A DNA stretch of 64,000 nucleotides from Microbacterium sp. Root61 (GCF_001427525.1 NZ_LMGU01000001.1:2919712-2983711); one strand, 5' to 3'. Shown: positions 8,358 to 17,250, numbered from the stretch's first letter. Numbers and translations: made by a program. The notes: a model not told the origin generated them from the letters alone.

Positions 8358-9485
8358 TCACCCGTCGGCGTCGAGGCCCATCGCGTAGGCGGACGCGAAC
8401 GCCGCACCGGCCAGCGGGCCGAGCATGATCCGCACGGCGGTGCTGCGCATCGCACCGGTCACGGGTCCGCGCGGGCGGCCGAGTGCCGTGTTGACCGCGG
8501 CGAGCCGGGCGGCCGTGGTCGCCGACCGCACGCGGCGCTGCTCCCAGCGCCGCAGCGCGGCCTCGGGGGCGGCGCCGGTGCGGATCCACTCCGCCAGCAG
8601 CGGAGCGAGGGTCGCGGCGTCCAACAGCCCGAGGTTCATGCCCTGCCCGCCGATGGGGCTGACCTCGTGCGCGGCATCGCCGACCACGAGGATCCGTCCG
8701 CGGCGGAGGCGGGGCGCGACCACGCGGCGGACTCCGAAGGCGGATGCCTCGACGATCGCCGCGGCCGCCTCCGGCTCGCCGCGCCGGGCCACGGCCTCGG
8801 CCAGACGTGCGGCGCGAGCGACATCGCTGTCGTCGGCCGGTGGGAAGTCCCACGCGACCACCCGCCGCCGCTCGCCGGGCAGCGGGAACGACTCGAGCAC
8901 GCCTTCGCGGTCGAGGTTGACGACCGCCACGTCGGCGTCAGGGCGCTCACCCACAGCGACATCGGCCATCAGATACCGATCCGGGTATACATGGGTCGGA
9001 ACGCGGCGGTAGACGAGCGGGCGGCCGGTCCAGCCGGTCGCCACGACGACGATCGGCGCGACCCTATCCTCGCCGTCGGCCATGCGCACGGTCGCGTGCC
9101 GTGGGTCGTCGTGCACCGCGACCGCCTCGGCTCCCCGCTCCGGTGCCGGGGCGTGTGCGGCGAGCACGGCCTCGGTCGCGGCCTGCGGCAGGGTGGCGAC
9201 GAACGGGAAGCGCGCCGACAGGCGGTCGAACCGCACGACCCCGAGCGTGCGTCCGTCCGCGCGCGCCTCGCCGCGGCCGACGCGCAGGGCCGGGGCGAGC
9301 AGCGCGTCGGTGAGTCCGGACGCCTCCAGCGCGGCGAGGACCGGAGCGTGGATGCCGATGGCCCGAGTGCCGGCGCCCGGTTCGGGACGGCGCTCGAGCA
9401 TGTCCACCGCGACGCCGCGACGCGTCAGCTCCGCGGCCAGCAGCAGGCCGACCGGACCGGCGCCCACCACGATCACATCAGGCAT
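8358..9485 (-). CDS. FAD-dependent monooxygenase (PHBH fold) of the type III PKS operon
   Basis: Predicted aromatic hydroxylase of the p-hydroxybenzoate hydroxylase class. It has the FAD-binding GAGPVG at residues 8-13, a GWTGRP segment where the class often has a DG motif, and the second FAD motif GDAAHEVSPIGGQGMN. Length is 375 residues. The start ATG 9485 overlaps the methyltransferase stop by 8 bp, so translation is coupled. As the third gene of the PKS operon it would hydroxylate the alkylresorcinol ring to a hydroquinone or quinol, the role proposed for the AgqC-type flavoprotein of Actinoplanes. The step is inferred from family and context. Confidence 0.86.
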   Translation of the reverse strand: MPDVIVVGAGPVGLLLAAELTRRGVAVDMLERRPEPGAGTRAIGIHAPVLAALEASGLTDALLAPALRVGRGEARADGRTLGVVRFDRLSARFPFVATLPQAATEAVLAAHAPAPERGAEAVAVHDDPRHATVRMADGEDRVAPIVVVATGWTGRPLVYRRVPTHVYPDRYLMADVAVGERPDADVAVVNLDREGVLESFPLPGERRRVVAWDFPPADDSDVARAARLAEAVARRGEPEAAAAIVEASAFGVRRVVAPRLRRGRILVVGDAAHEVSPIGGQGMNLGLLDAATLAPLLAEWIRTGAAPEAALRRWEQRRVRSATTAARLAAVNTALGRPRGPVTGAMRSTAVRIMLGPLAGAAFASAYAMGLDADG

Positions 9486-10173
9486 CGGGGGCACCCTCTG
9501 CGGCGGCGACGAGGCGGAACGGCGCCGGGGAGGTGATGCGCCAGCCGGGCAATGCCGCCGCGAGCTCGGCCGGGCGGTAGCTGCGGCGGATCGAGCGGAG
9601 CCCGTCGGTGCGCAGGAAGGTGCCGGGCGCGAACGGCGTGATGCCGACCGCGTAGAGCCCGTACGCCATCCGCCCGCGCGCGATGTCGGCGTGCAGGGCG
9701 ATCCCATTGGTCAGCGCCCGCGAGTCCGCGGCGAAACCGGCCAGCTCGTCCGCGGTCAGGTGGTGCAGCACGTGGTTGGACAGCACGGCGTCGAAGCGCT
9801 CACCCGCGGAGACGAGGTCGCGCGAGTCGGCGATGCGGAACTCCACGCCGGCTCGCGCCCGCTCGCGCGCCACGGCGTGCGCCCGTTCGTCCGGATCCAC
9901 GCCCAGCCACGACACCTCGAGCCCGTCGCGGCGGGCCGCGTCGGCGAGACGCGCGACGACGTCACCGCCGCCGCAGCCGAGGTCCAGCACCCGCGCGGGG
10001 CGGCCGAGCGCCGCGAGACGGGGTGCGAGCATCGTGCGGTAGACCGTGCCCCACCCCGACACCAGCCGGTTCACCACCCCGAAGCGGCGCAGCGTCGCGT
10101 GCAGCCGCGCCGGGTCGCAGGCGGGATCGTCCATCAGCTCGAGCACCTGCTCGTCGCGGATCGACAGGCTCAT
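9478..10173 (-). CDS. SAM-dependent methyltransferase of the type III PKS operon
   Basis: Class I methyltransferase of 231 residues. An N-terminal helical region is followed by the Rossmann core with motif I VLDLGCGGGD (about 67-76), LGVDPDE, and motif IV near NHVLHHL. Start ATG 10173 overlaps the upstream PKS stop (ATGA), and its own stop overlaps the FAD monooxygenase start by 8 bp, making a three-gene coupled operon. The likely substrate is the phenolic product of the PKS (O- or C-methylation). Confidence 0.86.
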   Translation of the reverse strand: MSLSIRDEQVLELMDDPACDPARLHATLRRFGVVNRLVSGWGTVYRTMLAPRLAALGRPARVLDLGCGGGDVVARLADAARRDGLEVSWLGVDPDERAHAVARERARAGVEFRIADSRDLVSAGERFDAVLSNHVLHHLTADELAGFAADSRALTNGIALHADIARGRMAYGLYAVGITPFAPGTFLRTDGLRSIRRSYRPAELAAALPGWRITSPAPFRLVAAAEGAPDA

Positions 10174-11294
10174 GCCCGATCCGGCATACGCTTCGTGAAC
10201 AGTGCCGACTCGACCGTCAGACCCGGACCGAACGCGAGTCCCGCGATACGGTCGCCGTCCGCCAGGGTCGGGTCGCGCAGCATCGCCTGCAGGATGAACA
10301 GGATCGTGGCGCTCGACATGTTGCCGTGCTCGCGCAGCACCTGCCGCGAGGCTTCCAGTGCGACATCGGGGAGGTCGAGGCCGGCCTCGACCCGGTCCAG
10401 CACGCTGCGTCCGCCCGGATGCACAGCCCACGCGGCGATGGTGGCGGCATCCGTTCCGTCCGTCGCGAGGAAGTCCGCGACCGCGCCGCGGATCTCGCGG
10501 CCGATGATGCGCGGCACCTCCGCGGTCAGGGTCATGGTGAAGCCGTGGTCGCCGATCACCCACACCATGTCGGACTCGCCCTCGCTGGTGATGGCGGTGC
10601 CGAAGCGCTCCAGGGCCAACGAGTCGCCGCGCCGGAGATCCGGACGAGCCGACACCACCGCGGCGGCCGCGCCGTCGCCGAACACCGAGGAGGCGACGAT
10701 CTGCTCCGGGTCGGGCGAGGCGCGCACGTGCAGCGTGCACAGCTCGCCGCATACGACCAGCACGATCGAGTCGGGCTGTGCGGCACAGATGCGATCGGCT
10801 GCGCGCAGGGCGGGGAACGCCGCCGCGCAGCCGAGGAAGCCGAGGTGGTAGCGCTCGGTTGTAAGTGGCAGGCCCAGGTCGCGCACGAGGCGGAAGTCCG
10901 GACCGGGGGCGAAGAAGCCGGTGCACGACGCGGTCACGACGTGCGTGACATCGGATGCCGCCACCCCGGCGTCGCGGAGCGCCGCCCGTGCGGCGGCGGC
11001 GAACAGTGCCGGAGCCGTCTCCGTGTAGAACGCGTTGCGGGTGCCCGTCGAGGCTGGGACGAGGCATCCGTCCGCATCGACGAAGACTCCGTCGGCGCCG
11101 CCCGATCCGCCGTCGGCGAGCTCGGCGATCACCGTGTGGCGGGTGTCGATCGCCGAAGCGTCGAACGCCGCGTGCACCAGCCGCTGCGCGAGTCGGTCAT
11201 ACCCGGGCTGGCGCGCGAAGAAGTCGCGCACCTCGTGCTGCGCCAGCGTCGTTTCGGGCACCGCAGTGCCGATCGACAGGATGTGCGCGGACAT
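10170..11294 (-). CDS. Type III polyketide synthase (alkylresorcinol/chalcone synthase family)
   Basis: Homodimeric ketosynthase condensing an acyl-CoA starter with malonyl-CoA units and cyclising the chain to a resorcinol or pyrone. The full Cys-His-Asn triad is visible: C124 (TASCTGFFAP), H292 (AWAVHPGG) and N325 (EHGNMSS). Length is 374 residues. ATG 11294 is chosen over GTG 11303 because TAGTGT lies exactly 7 nt upstream (leaderless pattern) and would overlap the alternative start. It heads a coupled operon with a methyltransferase and a flavin monooxygenase; the UbiA gene is 2.8 kb away on the other strand. Starter unit and cyclisation mode cannot be read. Confidence 0.92.
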   Translation of the reverse strand: MSAHILSIGTAVPETTLAQHEVRDFFARQPGYDRLAQRLVHAAFDASAIDTRHTVIAELADGGSGGADGVFVDADGCLVPASTGTRNAFYTETAPALFAAAARAALRDAGVAASDVTHVVTASCTGFFAPGPDFRLVRDLGLPLTTERYHLGFLGCAAAFPALRAADRICAAQPDSIVLVVCGELCTLHVRASPDPEQIVASSVFGDGAAAAVVSARPDLRRGDSLALERFGTAITSEGESDMVWVIGDHGFTMTLTAEVPRIIGREIRGAVADFLATDGTDAATIAAWAVHPGGRSVLDRVEAGLDLPDVALEASRQVLREHGNMSSATILFILQAMLRDPTLADGDRIAGLAFGPGLTVESALFTKRMPDRA

Positions 11295-11351
11295 TGCGTT
11301 CACACTAGTCTCCCCACCCGGGCGAGCGGCAGGATCGACGGTCGCGTCGCG

Positions 11352-12782
11352 CTACGGCGCGCCGGATGCGGCGGCATCCGGCAGTTCGCGCATCTTCCAG
11401 AACGGGCCCGTGACGACGAACAGTCCCGACAGCAGTTGGCCGATCGCGGCGATCCACATGGTCGCCAGAACGCCGTACCAGGTGCCCAGCACGCCGGCCA
11501 GCAGGGCGCCGATCGGCATGACACCCCACACGCAGAAGCGGATCGAGGCGTTCATGCGGCCGAGCAGCCGTGGCGGGGTGATGCGCTGCCGGAACGTGAC
11601 CTGGGTGATGTTGTAGAGCAGCACCGTGAAGCTCGCGAGGAACCCCTGGACGACCAGGAGGGGGAACGCGAAGGCGGGCATCATGGCCGCGACCGGGAGG
11701 AAGATCGGCGTGATGCTGAACCCGATCGCCGCGACCGGGATGGCGCGCGCCTCGCCGATGCGCGCCACGATGCGCGGCGTCGCGGCGGCCCCGACCAGCC
11801 CGCCGACCGCGCCGAGCGAGAAGATGACGCCCATCGAGGCGGGGCTCAGTCCCAGCTCCCGCAGCAGGAAGATCGGCAGCAGGGTGAACGAGATGGTGTT
11901 GAAGAAGTTCGAGACGCCGGTCGTGCCGACGATGCGGCGCAGCAGCGGATTGCCGAACACCCAGCGCAGGCCTTCGCCGATCTCGTGCATGATCGGGCGG
12001 CGGTCGGCGCGATCGTGCGGCGGCTCGTGGTCGCGCGTGAGCAGCAGCGCGATGAAGGACGCGATGTAGGTGAAGACCGTGGCGATGATGGCGAGGGGCG
12101 CGGCGAATGCGCTGATCACCCAGCCGCCGACGGCGGGACCGGTCAATCCCGCGAGCTGCTGGGTCGACTCGAGTTTGCCGTTCGCTTCGCCGATCTGACC
12201 GGGTCGCACCAGAGAGGGGATGATGCTCTGGTAGGACACGTCGAAGAAGACGGTCGCGATGCCGACCACGAGGGCGACGACGTAGAGGTGCCACATCTGC
12301 AGCATGCCGAACATCCACAGCACGGGCAGTGTCGCCAGGGCGAGGGCGCGCACGGCATCCGCCCAGATCATGACGTGTCGCTTGCGCATCCGATCGATCC
12401 AGGCGCCGGCCGGGAGCCCGACCACGAGGAAGGCCGCGACACCGGCCGCCGTGAGTACGCCGACTTCGAACTCGGTCGCGTTCAGCACGAGCACGGCCAA
12501 CACCGGGATCGCGAGTTCGGTGAACTGCGCCCCGAACTGGCTGAGGGCCTGACCGCTCCACAGCGTCAGGAAGTTGCGGTCGCGCCACAGCGAACCGCGC
12601 GGGGAGTCGGCCGGGGGAGTCGCGGCGCTCAGCGCCTGATCGGCTTCGACGGCGTCGTCGACCGAGCCTCGCGAGCCGGCGAAGGCGGACTCGGCGCGGG
12701 CCTCGGCCAAGGCTTCGTCCCGCGTGCCGGATGCCGTCGCAGCGCCGCTGGGCGCGGCATCCGGGTCGAGTGATTGAGACAT
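11352..12782 (-). CDS. MFS exporter, DHA3/EntS-like
   Basis: Twelve-helix major facilitator of 476 residues with an unusually long Ala/Glu-rich cytoplasmic N-terminus (about 65 residues) before the first helix. The A-motif region reads GAWIDRMRKRH and the mid-loop around residue 255 is charged. Such transporters export drugs, siderophores or lipophilic products. It is divergent from an ArsR-type repressor, with two dyads in the 57-bp gap, so it is probably repressor-controlled and substrate-inducible. It sits beside the type III PKS operon on the same strand, so product export is possible but unproven. Confidence 0.88.
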   Translation of the reverse strand: MSQSLDPDAAPSGAATASGTRDEALAEARAESAFAGSRGSVDDAVEADQALSAATPPADSPRGSLWRDRNFLTLWSGQALSQFGAQFTELAIPVLAVLVLNATEFEVGVLTAAGVAAFLVVGLPAGAWIDRMRKRHVMIWADAVRALALATLPVLWMFGMLQMWHLYVVALVVGIATVFFDVSYQSIIPSLVRPGQIGEANGKLESTQQLAGLTGPAVGGWVISAFAAPLAIIATVFTYIASFIALLLTRDHEPPHDRADRRPIMHEIGEGLRWVFGNPLLRRIVGTTGVSNFFNTISFTLLPIFLLRELGLSPASMGVIFSLGAVGGLVGAAATPRIVARIGEARAIPVAAIGFSITPIFLPVAAMMPAFAFPLLVVQGFLASFTVLLYNITQVTFRQRITPPRLLGRMNASIRFCVWGVMPIGALLAGVLGTWYGVLATMWIAAIGQLLSGLFVVTGPFWKMRELPDAAASGAP

Positions 12783-12786
12783 GTCG

Positions 12787-12820
12787 ATCAGTCTCTGTTA
12801 CTGATTGAATAATGTCAATC
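12787..12820. promoter_or_regulatory. Two dyads between MFS exporter and ArsR regulator
   Basis: ATCAGT-N7-ACTGAT (12787-12805) is followed by GATTGA-N6-TCAATC (12803-12820). The second has the ATTGA/TCAAT form common in ArsR/SmtB operators. Both fall in the divergent promoter region, just upstream of the TAGGGT -10 (12828-12833) of the regulator gene. Confidence 0.6.
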
Positions 12821-12839
12821 GGTGGCCTAGGGTGAGGGC

Positions 12840-13388
12840 ATGACGGGGGAGACGAGCGGCGAAGAACGGATGGTCATCCGGGCGGATGATGCGGATGCCG
12901 AGATGCAGGCCCGCGCGCGGGCGCTGAGCTCACCGCTGCGGATGCGCGTGCTGCGGCTGTGCGCGTTCGAGTCGCGCACCAACAAGGAACTCGCCGGCCT
13001 GCTCTCGACCAACCCGGGCACGATGCTGCACCACGTGCGCACCCTCGTGCAGACCGGCTACCTCGCCGCCGAGCCGGAGCGCGCCGGAGCGCAGGGTGCC
13101 AGGGAGGTGCCGTACCGGGCGACCGGGCTCTCCTGGCGCACCTCGATCCCGGAGGGGGCGCCGGTGCTGGTCGAGACCTTCCTGCAGCAGATCGAGGGCG
13201 TGCCGTCGGAGCAGCTCAACATCACATGGCTCGGGCTCAAGCTCAGCCCCGAGCACAAGGCCGAGCTCGAGGACCGCCTGTACGCCCTCGTGAGCGAGTT
13301 CAAGGAGCGTGGTCCGGACGCCGGCGGCGACACGTACTCGCTGTTCACCGCACTGCACCCCGACGAGAACCCGCCCGCGCCTCGTTGA
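12840..13388 (+). CDS. ArsR-type winged-helix transcriptional regulator
   Basis: A 182-residue repressor with a winged helix at about residues 25-95 (SSPLRMRVLRLC, NKELAGLL, TMLHHVRTL) and an alpha-helical C-terminal extension of about 80 residues as in HTH_20 proteins. There is no cysteine metal site in the recognition helix region, so a metal ligand is unlikely and an organic effector is more plausible. TAGGGT lies 6 nt before ATG 12840 (leaderless). Divergent from the MFS gene, with dyads between; local repression of exporter and self is inferred. Confidence 0.88.
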   Translation: MTGETSGEERMVIRADDADAEMQARARALSSPLRMRVLRLCAFESRTNKELAGLLSTNPGTMLHHVRTLVQTGYLAAEPERAGAQGAREVPYRATGLSWRTSIPEGAPVLVETFLQQIEGVPSEQLNITWLGLKLSPEHKAELEDRLYALVSEFKERGPDAGGDTYSLFTALHPDENPPAPR

Positions 13389-13492
13389 GTTGCAGGGGAA
13401 ACCGTCGCCAGAGATTCCGTGGACGGAAGACTACGGATTCTTCCGGCGGAACGACCGGGTGACCGTGCCGCCCGGCGTTCTAGCCTGACCCC

Positions 13493-13960
13493 ATGACTAT
13501 TGCGACGGCCGACCTCTACGACGAACGAGGGGACGAGCTGGACTCGCTCTCCCTGCAGCTGCAGGACATCGGGGGGAACACCGCGTTCGACGGACCCGTG
13601 CGCACCGTGCGCTGCCACCGCGACAACGCGCTCGTCAAGGCGATCCTGGCGACGCCGGGCGACGGGGCCGTGCTCGTCGTGGACGGTGGCGGCTCGCTCG
13701 AGTCCGCCCTGGTCGGCGACCTGATCGCGGCATCCGCCGTCCGCAACGGCTGGGCGGGCATCATCGTGCACGGCGTGATCCGCGACCGGGTCGCGATCGG
13801 CGCGCTGCCGTTGGGCGTCAAAGCGCTCGGCTGGAACCCGCGCAAGAGCGCCAAGGACGGGATAGGTGAAGTGGATGTGGCCGTGGAGATCGCCGGGGTG
13901 CACTTCCGCCCCGGCGTGCATGTCTGGGCCGACGCGGACGGCGTGCTCGTCGAGCGCTGA
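13493..13960 (+). CDS. rraA: RraA family protein (ribonuclease E activity regulator)
   Basis: A 155-residue protein with the RraA/HMG aldolase fold: GDGAVLVVDGGGS, then GDLIAASAVRNGW, then the GVIRD segment in which Arg/Asp bind ligand or metal in aldolase-type members. In E. coli RraA inhibits RNase E; in actinobacteria many homologues are annotated RraA but may be 4-hydroxy-4-methyl-2-oxoglutarate aldolases, and the sequence does not decide. TAGCCT 6 nt before ATG 13493 indicates leaderless expression. The 104-bp gap upstream holds a small dyad TTCCGT-GG-ACGGAA (13415-13428) of unknown role. Confidence 0.88.
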   Translation: MTIATADLYDERGDELDSLSLQLQDIGGNTAFDGPVRTVRCHRDNALVKAILATPGDGAVLVVDGGGSLESALVGDLIAASAVRNGWAGIIVHGVIRDRVAIGALPLGVKALGWNPRKSAKDGIGEVDVAVEIAGVHFRPGVHVWADADGVLVER

Positions 13961-14029
13961 TCTGGACATCGGATCCAGATCGGCGCAAGGTGGGAGCCGA
14001 GGTGGAGCCACCGCCGGCGAGGAGATCCC

Positions 14030-14407
14030 ATGTTCACGACCGACGCGGCATTCAGCGGGTTCGCCGTCGATGACATCGACGCGGCGCGCACGTTCTACGG
14101 TGACGTGCTCGGTCTCACCGTCACGCCCAATCCGATGGGGTTCCTCAACCTCCGTCTCGAGTCGGGCGCCGACATCCTGATCTACGGCAAGCCGAACCAC
14201 GAGCCCGCGTCGTTCACGATCCTGAACTTCCCGGTCGCCGACGTCGAGGCGGCGGTCGACGACCTCAACGCGCGCGGCGTCGTGACCAAGATCTACGCCG
14301 ACGACGAGTTCCCCTCTGATCCCAAGGGCATCGTCCGCGGTCAGGGGCCCGACATCGCGTGGTTCCGCGACCCCGCCGGCAACGTCTTGTCGGTGCTCGC
14401 CCGTTGA
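14030..14407 (+). CDS. VOC superfamily protein
   Basis: A 125-residue glyoxalase-fold protein: GFAVDDIDAARTFYGDVLG at the N-terminus, a central ILIYGK strand and the C-terminal WFRDPAGNVLSVL motif. A good ribosome site (GAGGAG) precedes ATG 14030, unlike many neighbours that are leaderless. Function is undefined: lactoylglutathione-lyase-like, antibiotic-binding or extradiol-like. It is followed at once by a strong bidirectional terminator. Confidence 0.88.
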   Translation: MFTTDAAFSGFAVDDIDAARTFYGDVLGLTVTPNPMGFLNLRLESGADILIYGKPNHEPASFTILNFPVADVEAAVDDLNARGVVTKIYADDEFPSDPKGIVRGQGPDIAWFRDPAGNVLSVLAR

Positions 14408-14412
14408 CACGC

Positions 14413-14448
14413 AGAAGGGGAGGGATGCCGCGGCATCCCTCCCCTTCT
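14413..14448. terminator. Perfect 36-bp palindrome, bidirectional terminator
   Basis: An 18-bp arm (AGAAGGGGAGGGATGCCG) is followed directly by its exact complement, between two convergent genes. The centre contains the GGATGCC/GGCATCC word frequent in this genome. There is no long T run, so termination is inferred from position and stem strength. Confidence 0.75.
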
Positions 14449-14461
14449 TCTCGCCCAGATT

Positions 14462-15595
14462 TCAGCCGCGCAGCGCCTCGCCGAGCTTGACGCGGGCGCC
14501 CATGCGCAGGAGGGCGTTCTGGTAGATCTTCGCGCCCACCAGGATCGCCGCGATGCACGTGGCGATGAGGATCAGCAGCGAGACGATCGGCTCCCACCAC
14601 TGCGCCTCGCCGAGGAACAGGCGCATCGGCATCCCCACCGGGGCCGAGAACGGTACGTACGACATGATCGTCAGCACGACGGGGTTGTCGTTGAAGAAGA
14701 TCACCAGGAAGTACGGCGCCATGATGAGCATCGTGATCGGGAAAGTCGTCGAGCCGATGTCCTCTTGACGCGAGACCATGGCCCCGGCCGCCGCGAACAG
14801 CGCGGCCAGCAGCACGAAGCCGAACAGGAAGAACACGGCGAACCACAGGATCGGCGCGCCGAGCAGCCCGAGCAGCTGGCTCTGCCCGATCACCGTGAGC
14901 CCGACGATCGCGATCGCCGCGAGCCCGAGGATCTGCCCCATTGCGAGGATCGTGTTGCCGATCACCTTTCCAGCCAGGAGCGTCCGCGCCCGGATCGCCG
15001 AGATCAGGATCTCCACGACGCGCGTCTGCTTCTCCTCGACGACGCTCTGCGCGATCGTCGAGCCGAACAGGCTGGCGGCCATCAGGAACACGATGCCGAA
15101 GGCGATCGCGACGAAGTATCGGATCCCCGCGTCCGTCGAGGACGGGTTCAGCAGCTCGACCGGCGGGACCTGCGCGAAGTTGAGCAGCAGGCTCGACGGT
15201 GCCGATGAGTCCGCGATGATCGCGAAGCCGAACGGCGTGGCCGACGGGTCCGCCACGATCGCGGCATCCACGGTGCCTTCCGTGACGAGCTTCTCGGCGG
15301 CGGCGCGGTCGGCGACCTCGGTGACCTCGAGGCCCTCGGTCGAGGGCACGAGCGAGACGGCGTCCGCCGTGATCGCGACCGGAGTGCCGGTCTGGTTCTG
15401 CGCGCTGAGGCCGCCGAAGATCAGCCCGGCCAAGGCGACGAGGAACAGGATCGCGGTGGAGATGACGAACGCCTTGCTGCGCAGCTTCGAGGCGATCTCG
15501 CGCTCGGCGACGAGCCAGATGGCGGATGCCTCGCTCGGCGCGGCGGGAGCCTTGCGGCTCGGGACACTGGAGCGGGTGCGGGTTGCGGTGCTCAC
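14462..15595 (-). CDS. ABC-2 type exporter permease (NatB-like)
   Basis: Membrane subunit of an ABC-2 exporter: one N-terminal helix (about residues 45-70), a large extracytoplasmic domain (about 70-200), then five C-terminal helices. It resembles NatB/YhaP-type Na+ or drug exporters, but the substrate is not readable. Start GTG 15595 overlaps the ATPase stop (GTGA), so the pair is translationally coupled. Length 377 residues. An alternative longer frame upstream is only the out-of-phase reading of the ATPase gene. Confidence 0.88.
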   Translation of the reverse strand: MSTATRTRSSVPSRKAPAAPSEASAIWLVAEREIASKLRSKAFVISTAILFLVALAGLIFGGLSAQNQTGTPVAITADAVSLVPSTEGLEVTEVADRAAAEKLVTEGTVDAAIVADPSATPFGFAIIADSSAPSSLLLNFAQVPPVELLNPSSTDAGIRYFVAIAFGIVFLMAASLFGSTIAQSVVEEKQTRVVEILISAIRARTLLAGKVIGNTILAMGQILGLAAIAIVGLTVIGQSQLLGLLGAPILWFAVFFLFGFVLLAALFAAAGAMVSRQEDIGSTTFPITMLIMAPYFLVIFFNDNPVVLTIMSYVPFSAPVGMPMRLFLGEAQWWEPIVSLLILIATCIAAILVGAKIYQNALLRMGARVKLGEALRG

Positions 15596-16476
15596 TGGAT
15601 GACCTCTCGGAAGATCTGGGCGAGGGACGGATGCTGCGGCGAGAAGCTGCCGACATCGCCGCGCGCGACGGCTTCGCGCAGGACGCGCTGCGCGGTCGAT
15701 TCGGAGTCGACGTCGAATACGGCGTAGCCGCCGTCGAAGTCGATGATCTCGACGCCCGCCTCGGCACGCAGCCACCCGGCGTCGCCGGTGGAGACCAGCT
15801 CGTAGCGGCGCGTGGAGTGCTGCGCGCGGAGGGTCTCGCGCTCTCCGGCGGCGCGGATCGTGCCGCCGGCGATGATCACGAGGTCGTCGCACAGGCGCTC
15901 GACCAGGTCGAGCTGGTGCGAGGAGAACAGCACGGCGGTGCCTGCCGCGGCGCGCTCCTGCAGTACTCCGGCGACGACGTCGACCGCGATCGGGTCCAGC
16001 CCGGAGAACGGCTCGTCGAGGATCAGCACCTCGGGCTCGTGCACGAGCGCGGCGGCGATCTGGGCGCGCTGCTGGTTGCCCAGCGACAGGGTCTCGACGT
16101 TGTCGTTCAGGCGCTCGCCGAGTCCGAGCCGCTCGAGCAGCGTCGTGGCGGCGGTCGTGGCATCCGGCTTCGAATACCCGTGCAGACGCGCCAGGTACAC
16201 GATCTGTTCGAGGACCTTCATCTTGGGGTAGAGCCCGCGTTCCTCGGGCATGTACCCGAACCGGCGGCGGTCGTCGGTGGTGAGCGTGGCGCCGTCGAGC
16301 GAGACGGTGCCGGCATCGGCGGCGAGCACCCCCAGCACGATCCGCATGGTGGTGGTCTTGCCCGCGCCGTTGCCGCCCACGAAGCCGGTCAGTCGGCCGG
16401 GGCGCACGTCGAAGGAGACGCCGTGCAGCACGCGGTGCGTGCCGTAGCTCTTCTCGAGTCCTGTCAGTTGCAGCAT
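15592..16476 (-). CDS. ABC exporter ATP-binding protein (NatA-like)
   Basis: ATPase partner of the downstream permease. It has Walker A GGNGAGKTT (about residues 36-44), a degenerate signature LSLGNQQRAQIA, Walker B VLILDEPFSGLDP, and a C-terminal domain of the DUF4162 type. ATG 16476 is chosen because TACGGT lies 7 nt upstream (leaderless pattern) and homologous ATPases begin MLQL; a frame 43 codons longer has no support. Length 294 residues. Confidence 0.92.
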   Translation of the reverse strand: MLQLTGLEKSYGTHRVLHGVSFDVRPGRLTGFVGGNGAGKTTTMRIVLGVLAADAGTVSLDGATLTTDDRRRFGYMPEERGLYPKMKVLEQIVYLARLHGYSKPDATTAATTLLERLGLGERLNDNVETLSLGNQQRAQIAAALVHEPEVLILDEPFSGLDPIAVDVVAGVLQERAAAGTAVLFSSHQLDLVERLCDDLVIIAGGTIRAAGERETLRAQHSTRRYELVSTGDAGWLRAEAGVEIIDFDGGYAVFDVDSESTAQRVLREAVARGDVGSFSPQHPSLAQIFREVIQ

Positions 16477-16655
16477 GTCTCCCACCGTACGGAGGAGGAC
16501 GCGCGAGCGGATCCCCCTCGCGACGGAGATCCCGCGACCGGGGGTGGGTTTCACAAGTAATAAAACGCATTCGCGGGAATAGGTCGGGGATGCGGATGCG
16601 TTCACGTGAATGGACCGCGGGGCTTCGCCTCGATTCGTATGAAGAAAGAGAACAC
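16477..16655. promoter_or_regulatory. Divergent intergenic region, ABC ATPase / FMN reductase
   Basis: 179 bp without a gene. It carries the TACGGT -10 of the minus-strand ATPase (16484-16489) and an AT-richer patch at about 16551-16580 (CACAAGTAATAAAACG) that is the likely promoter zone for the FMN reductase. No convincing operator was seen. Confidence 0.4.
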
Positions 16656-17234
16656 ATGAGCACGCGCACGATCGGCTACATCGTCGGCAGCATCTCCAGC
16701 ACGTCCATCAACCGTCGCCTTGCCAAGGCGCTCGAGCGTCTCGCGCCCGCCGGCACGACGCTGGTCGAGATCCCGATCAAGGACCTGCCCTTCTACTCGC
16801 CCGACGTCGACGGCAACTACCCCCAGGTCGCCCTCGACTTCAAGCAGGCCATCGCCGATGTGGACGGTGTCATCATCGTGACGCCCGAGTACAGCCGCTC
16901 GATCCCCGGCGTGCTCAAGAACGCCCTGGACTGGGCCGCCCGCCCGTACGGTCAGGCGTCGTTCAACGGCAAGCCGACGGCCATCATCGGCACGTCCGGC
17001 GGACCGATCTCGACGGCCGCCGCGCAGCAGCACCTCCGTGCGATCCTCGGTCACTACAACGCACCGACGCTCGGCCAGCCCGAGGGCTACATCCAGTCCA
17101 CTCCCGGCCTGTTCGCCGAGGACGGCGAGGTCACCAACGAGAACACCGCCGCGTTCCTGGTGTCCTACCTCGACGCCTTCGAGGACCTCATCGGTCGCTA
17201 CGTCCAGGACGAGTCCGCTCAGGCTGCCGCGTAG
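16656..17234 (+). CDS. NADPH-dependent FMN reductase / NAD(P)H quinone oxidoreductase
   Basis: Flavodoxin-like reductase of 192 residues. It has the phosphate-binding loop GSISSTSINRRL near the N-terminus, the PEYSRSIPG flavin-contact motif, and IGTSGGPISTAAAQQHLR. It reduces FMN, quinones or azo compounds with NAD(P)H in the cytoplasm. ATG 16656 has a purine-rich GAAAGAGA site 6-8 nt upstream; an in-frame ATG at 16590 lacks one. A terminator follows directly. Confidence 0.9.
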   Translation: MSTRTIGYIVGSISSTSINRRLAKALERLAPAGTTLVEIPIKDLPFYSPDVDGNYPQVALDFKQAIADVDGVIIVTPEYSRSIPGVLKNALDWAARPYGQASFNGKPTAIIGTSGGPISTAAAQQHLRAILGHYNAPTLGQPEGYIQSTPGLFAEDGEVTNENTAAFLVSYLDAFEDLIGRYVQDESAQAAA

Positions 17235-17250
17235 CGCGACGCTCGAGCTC

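Noticed and set aside
10023..12773. Open plus-strand frame of 916 codons across the PKS operon and MFS gene
   Set aside because: Spans several opposite-strand genes with intact catalytic motifs; composition is His/Gln/Arg-rich with no recognisable fold.
13415..13428. Dyad TTCCGT-GG-ACGGAA upstream of rraA
   Set aside because: Short, not clearly positioned against the TAGCCT promoter, and no adjacent candidate regulator other than the ArsR-type gene with its own better dyads.
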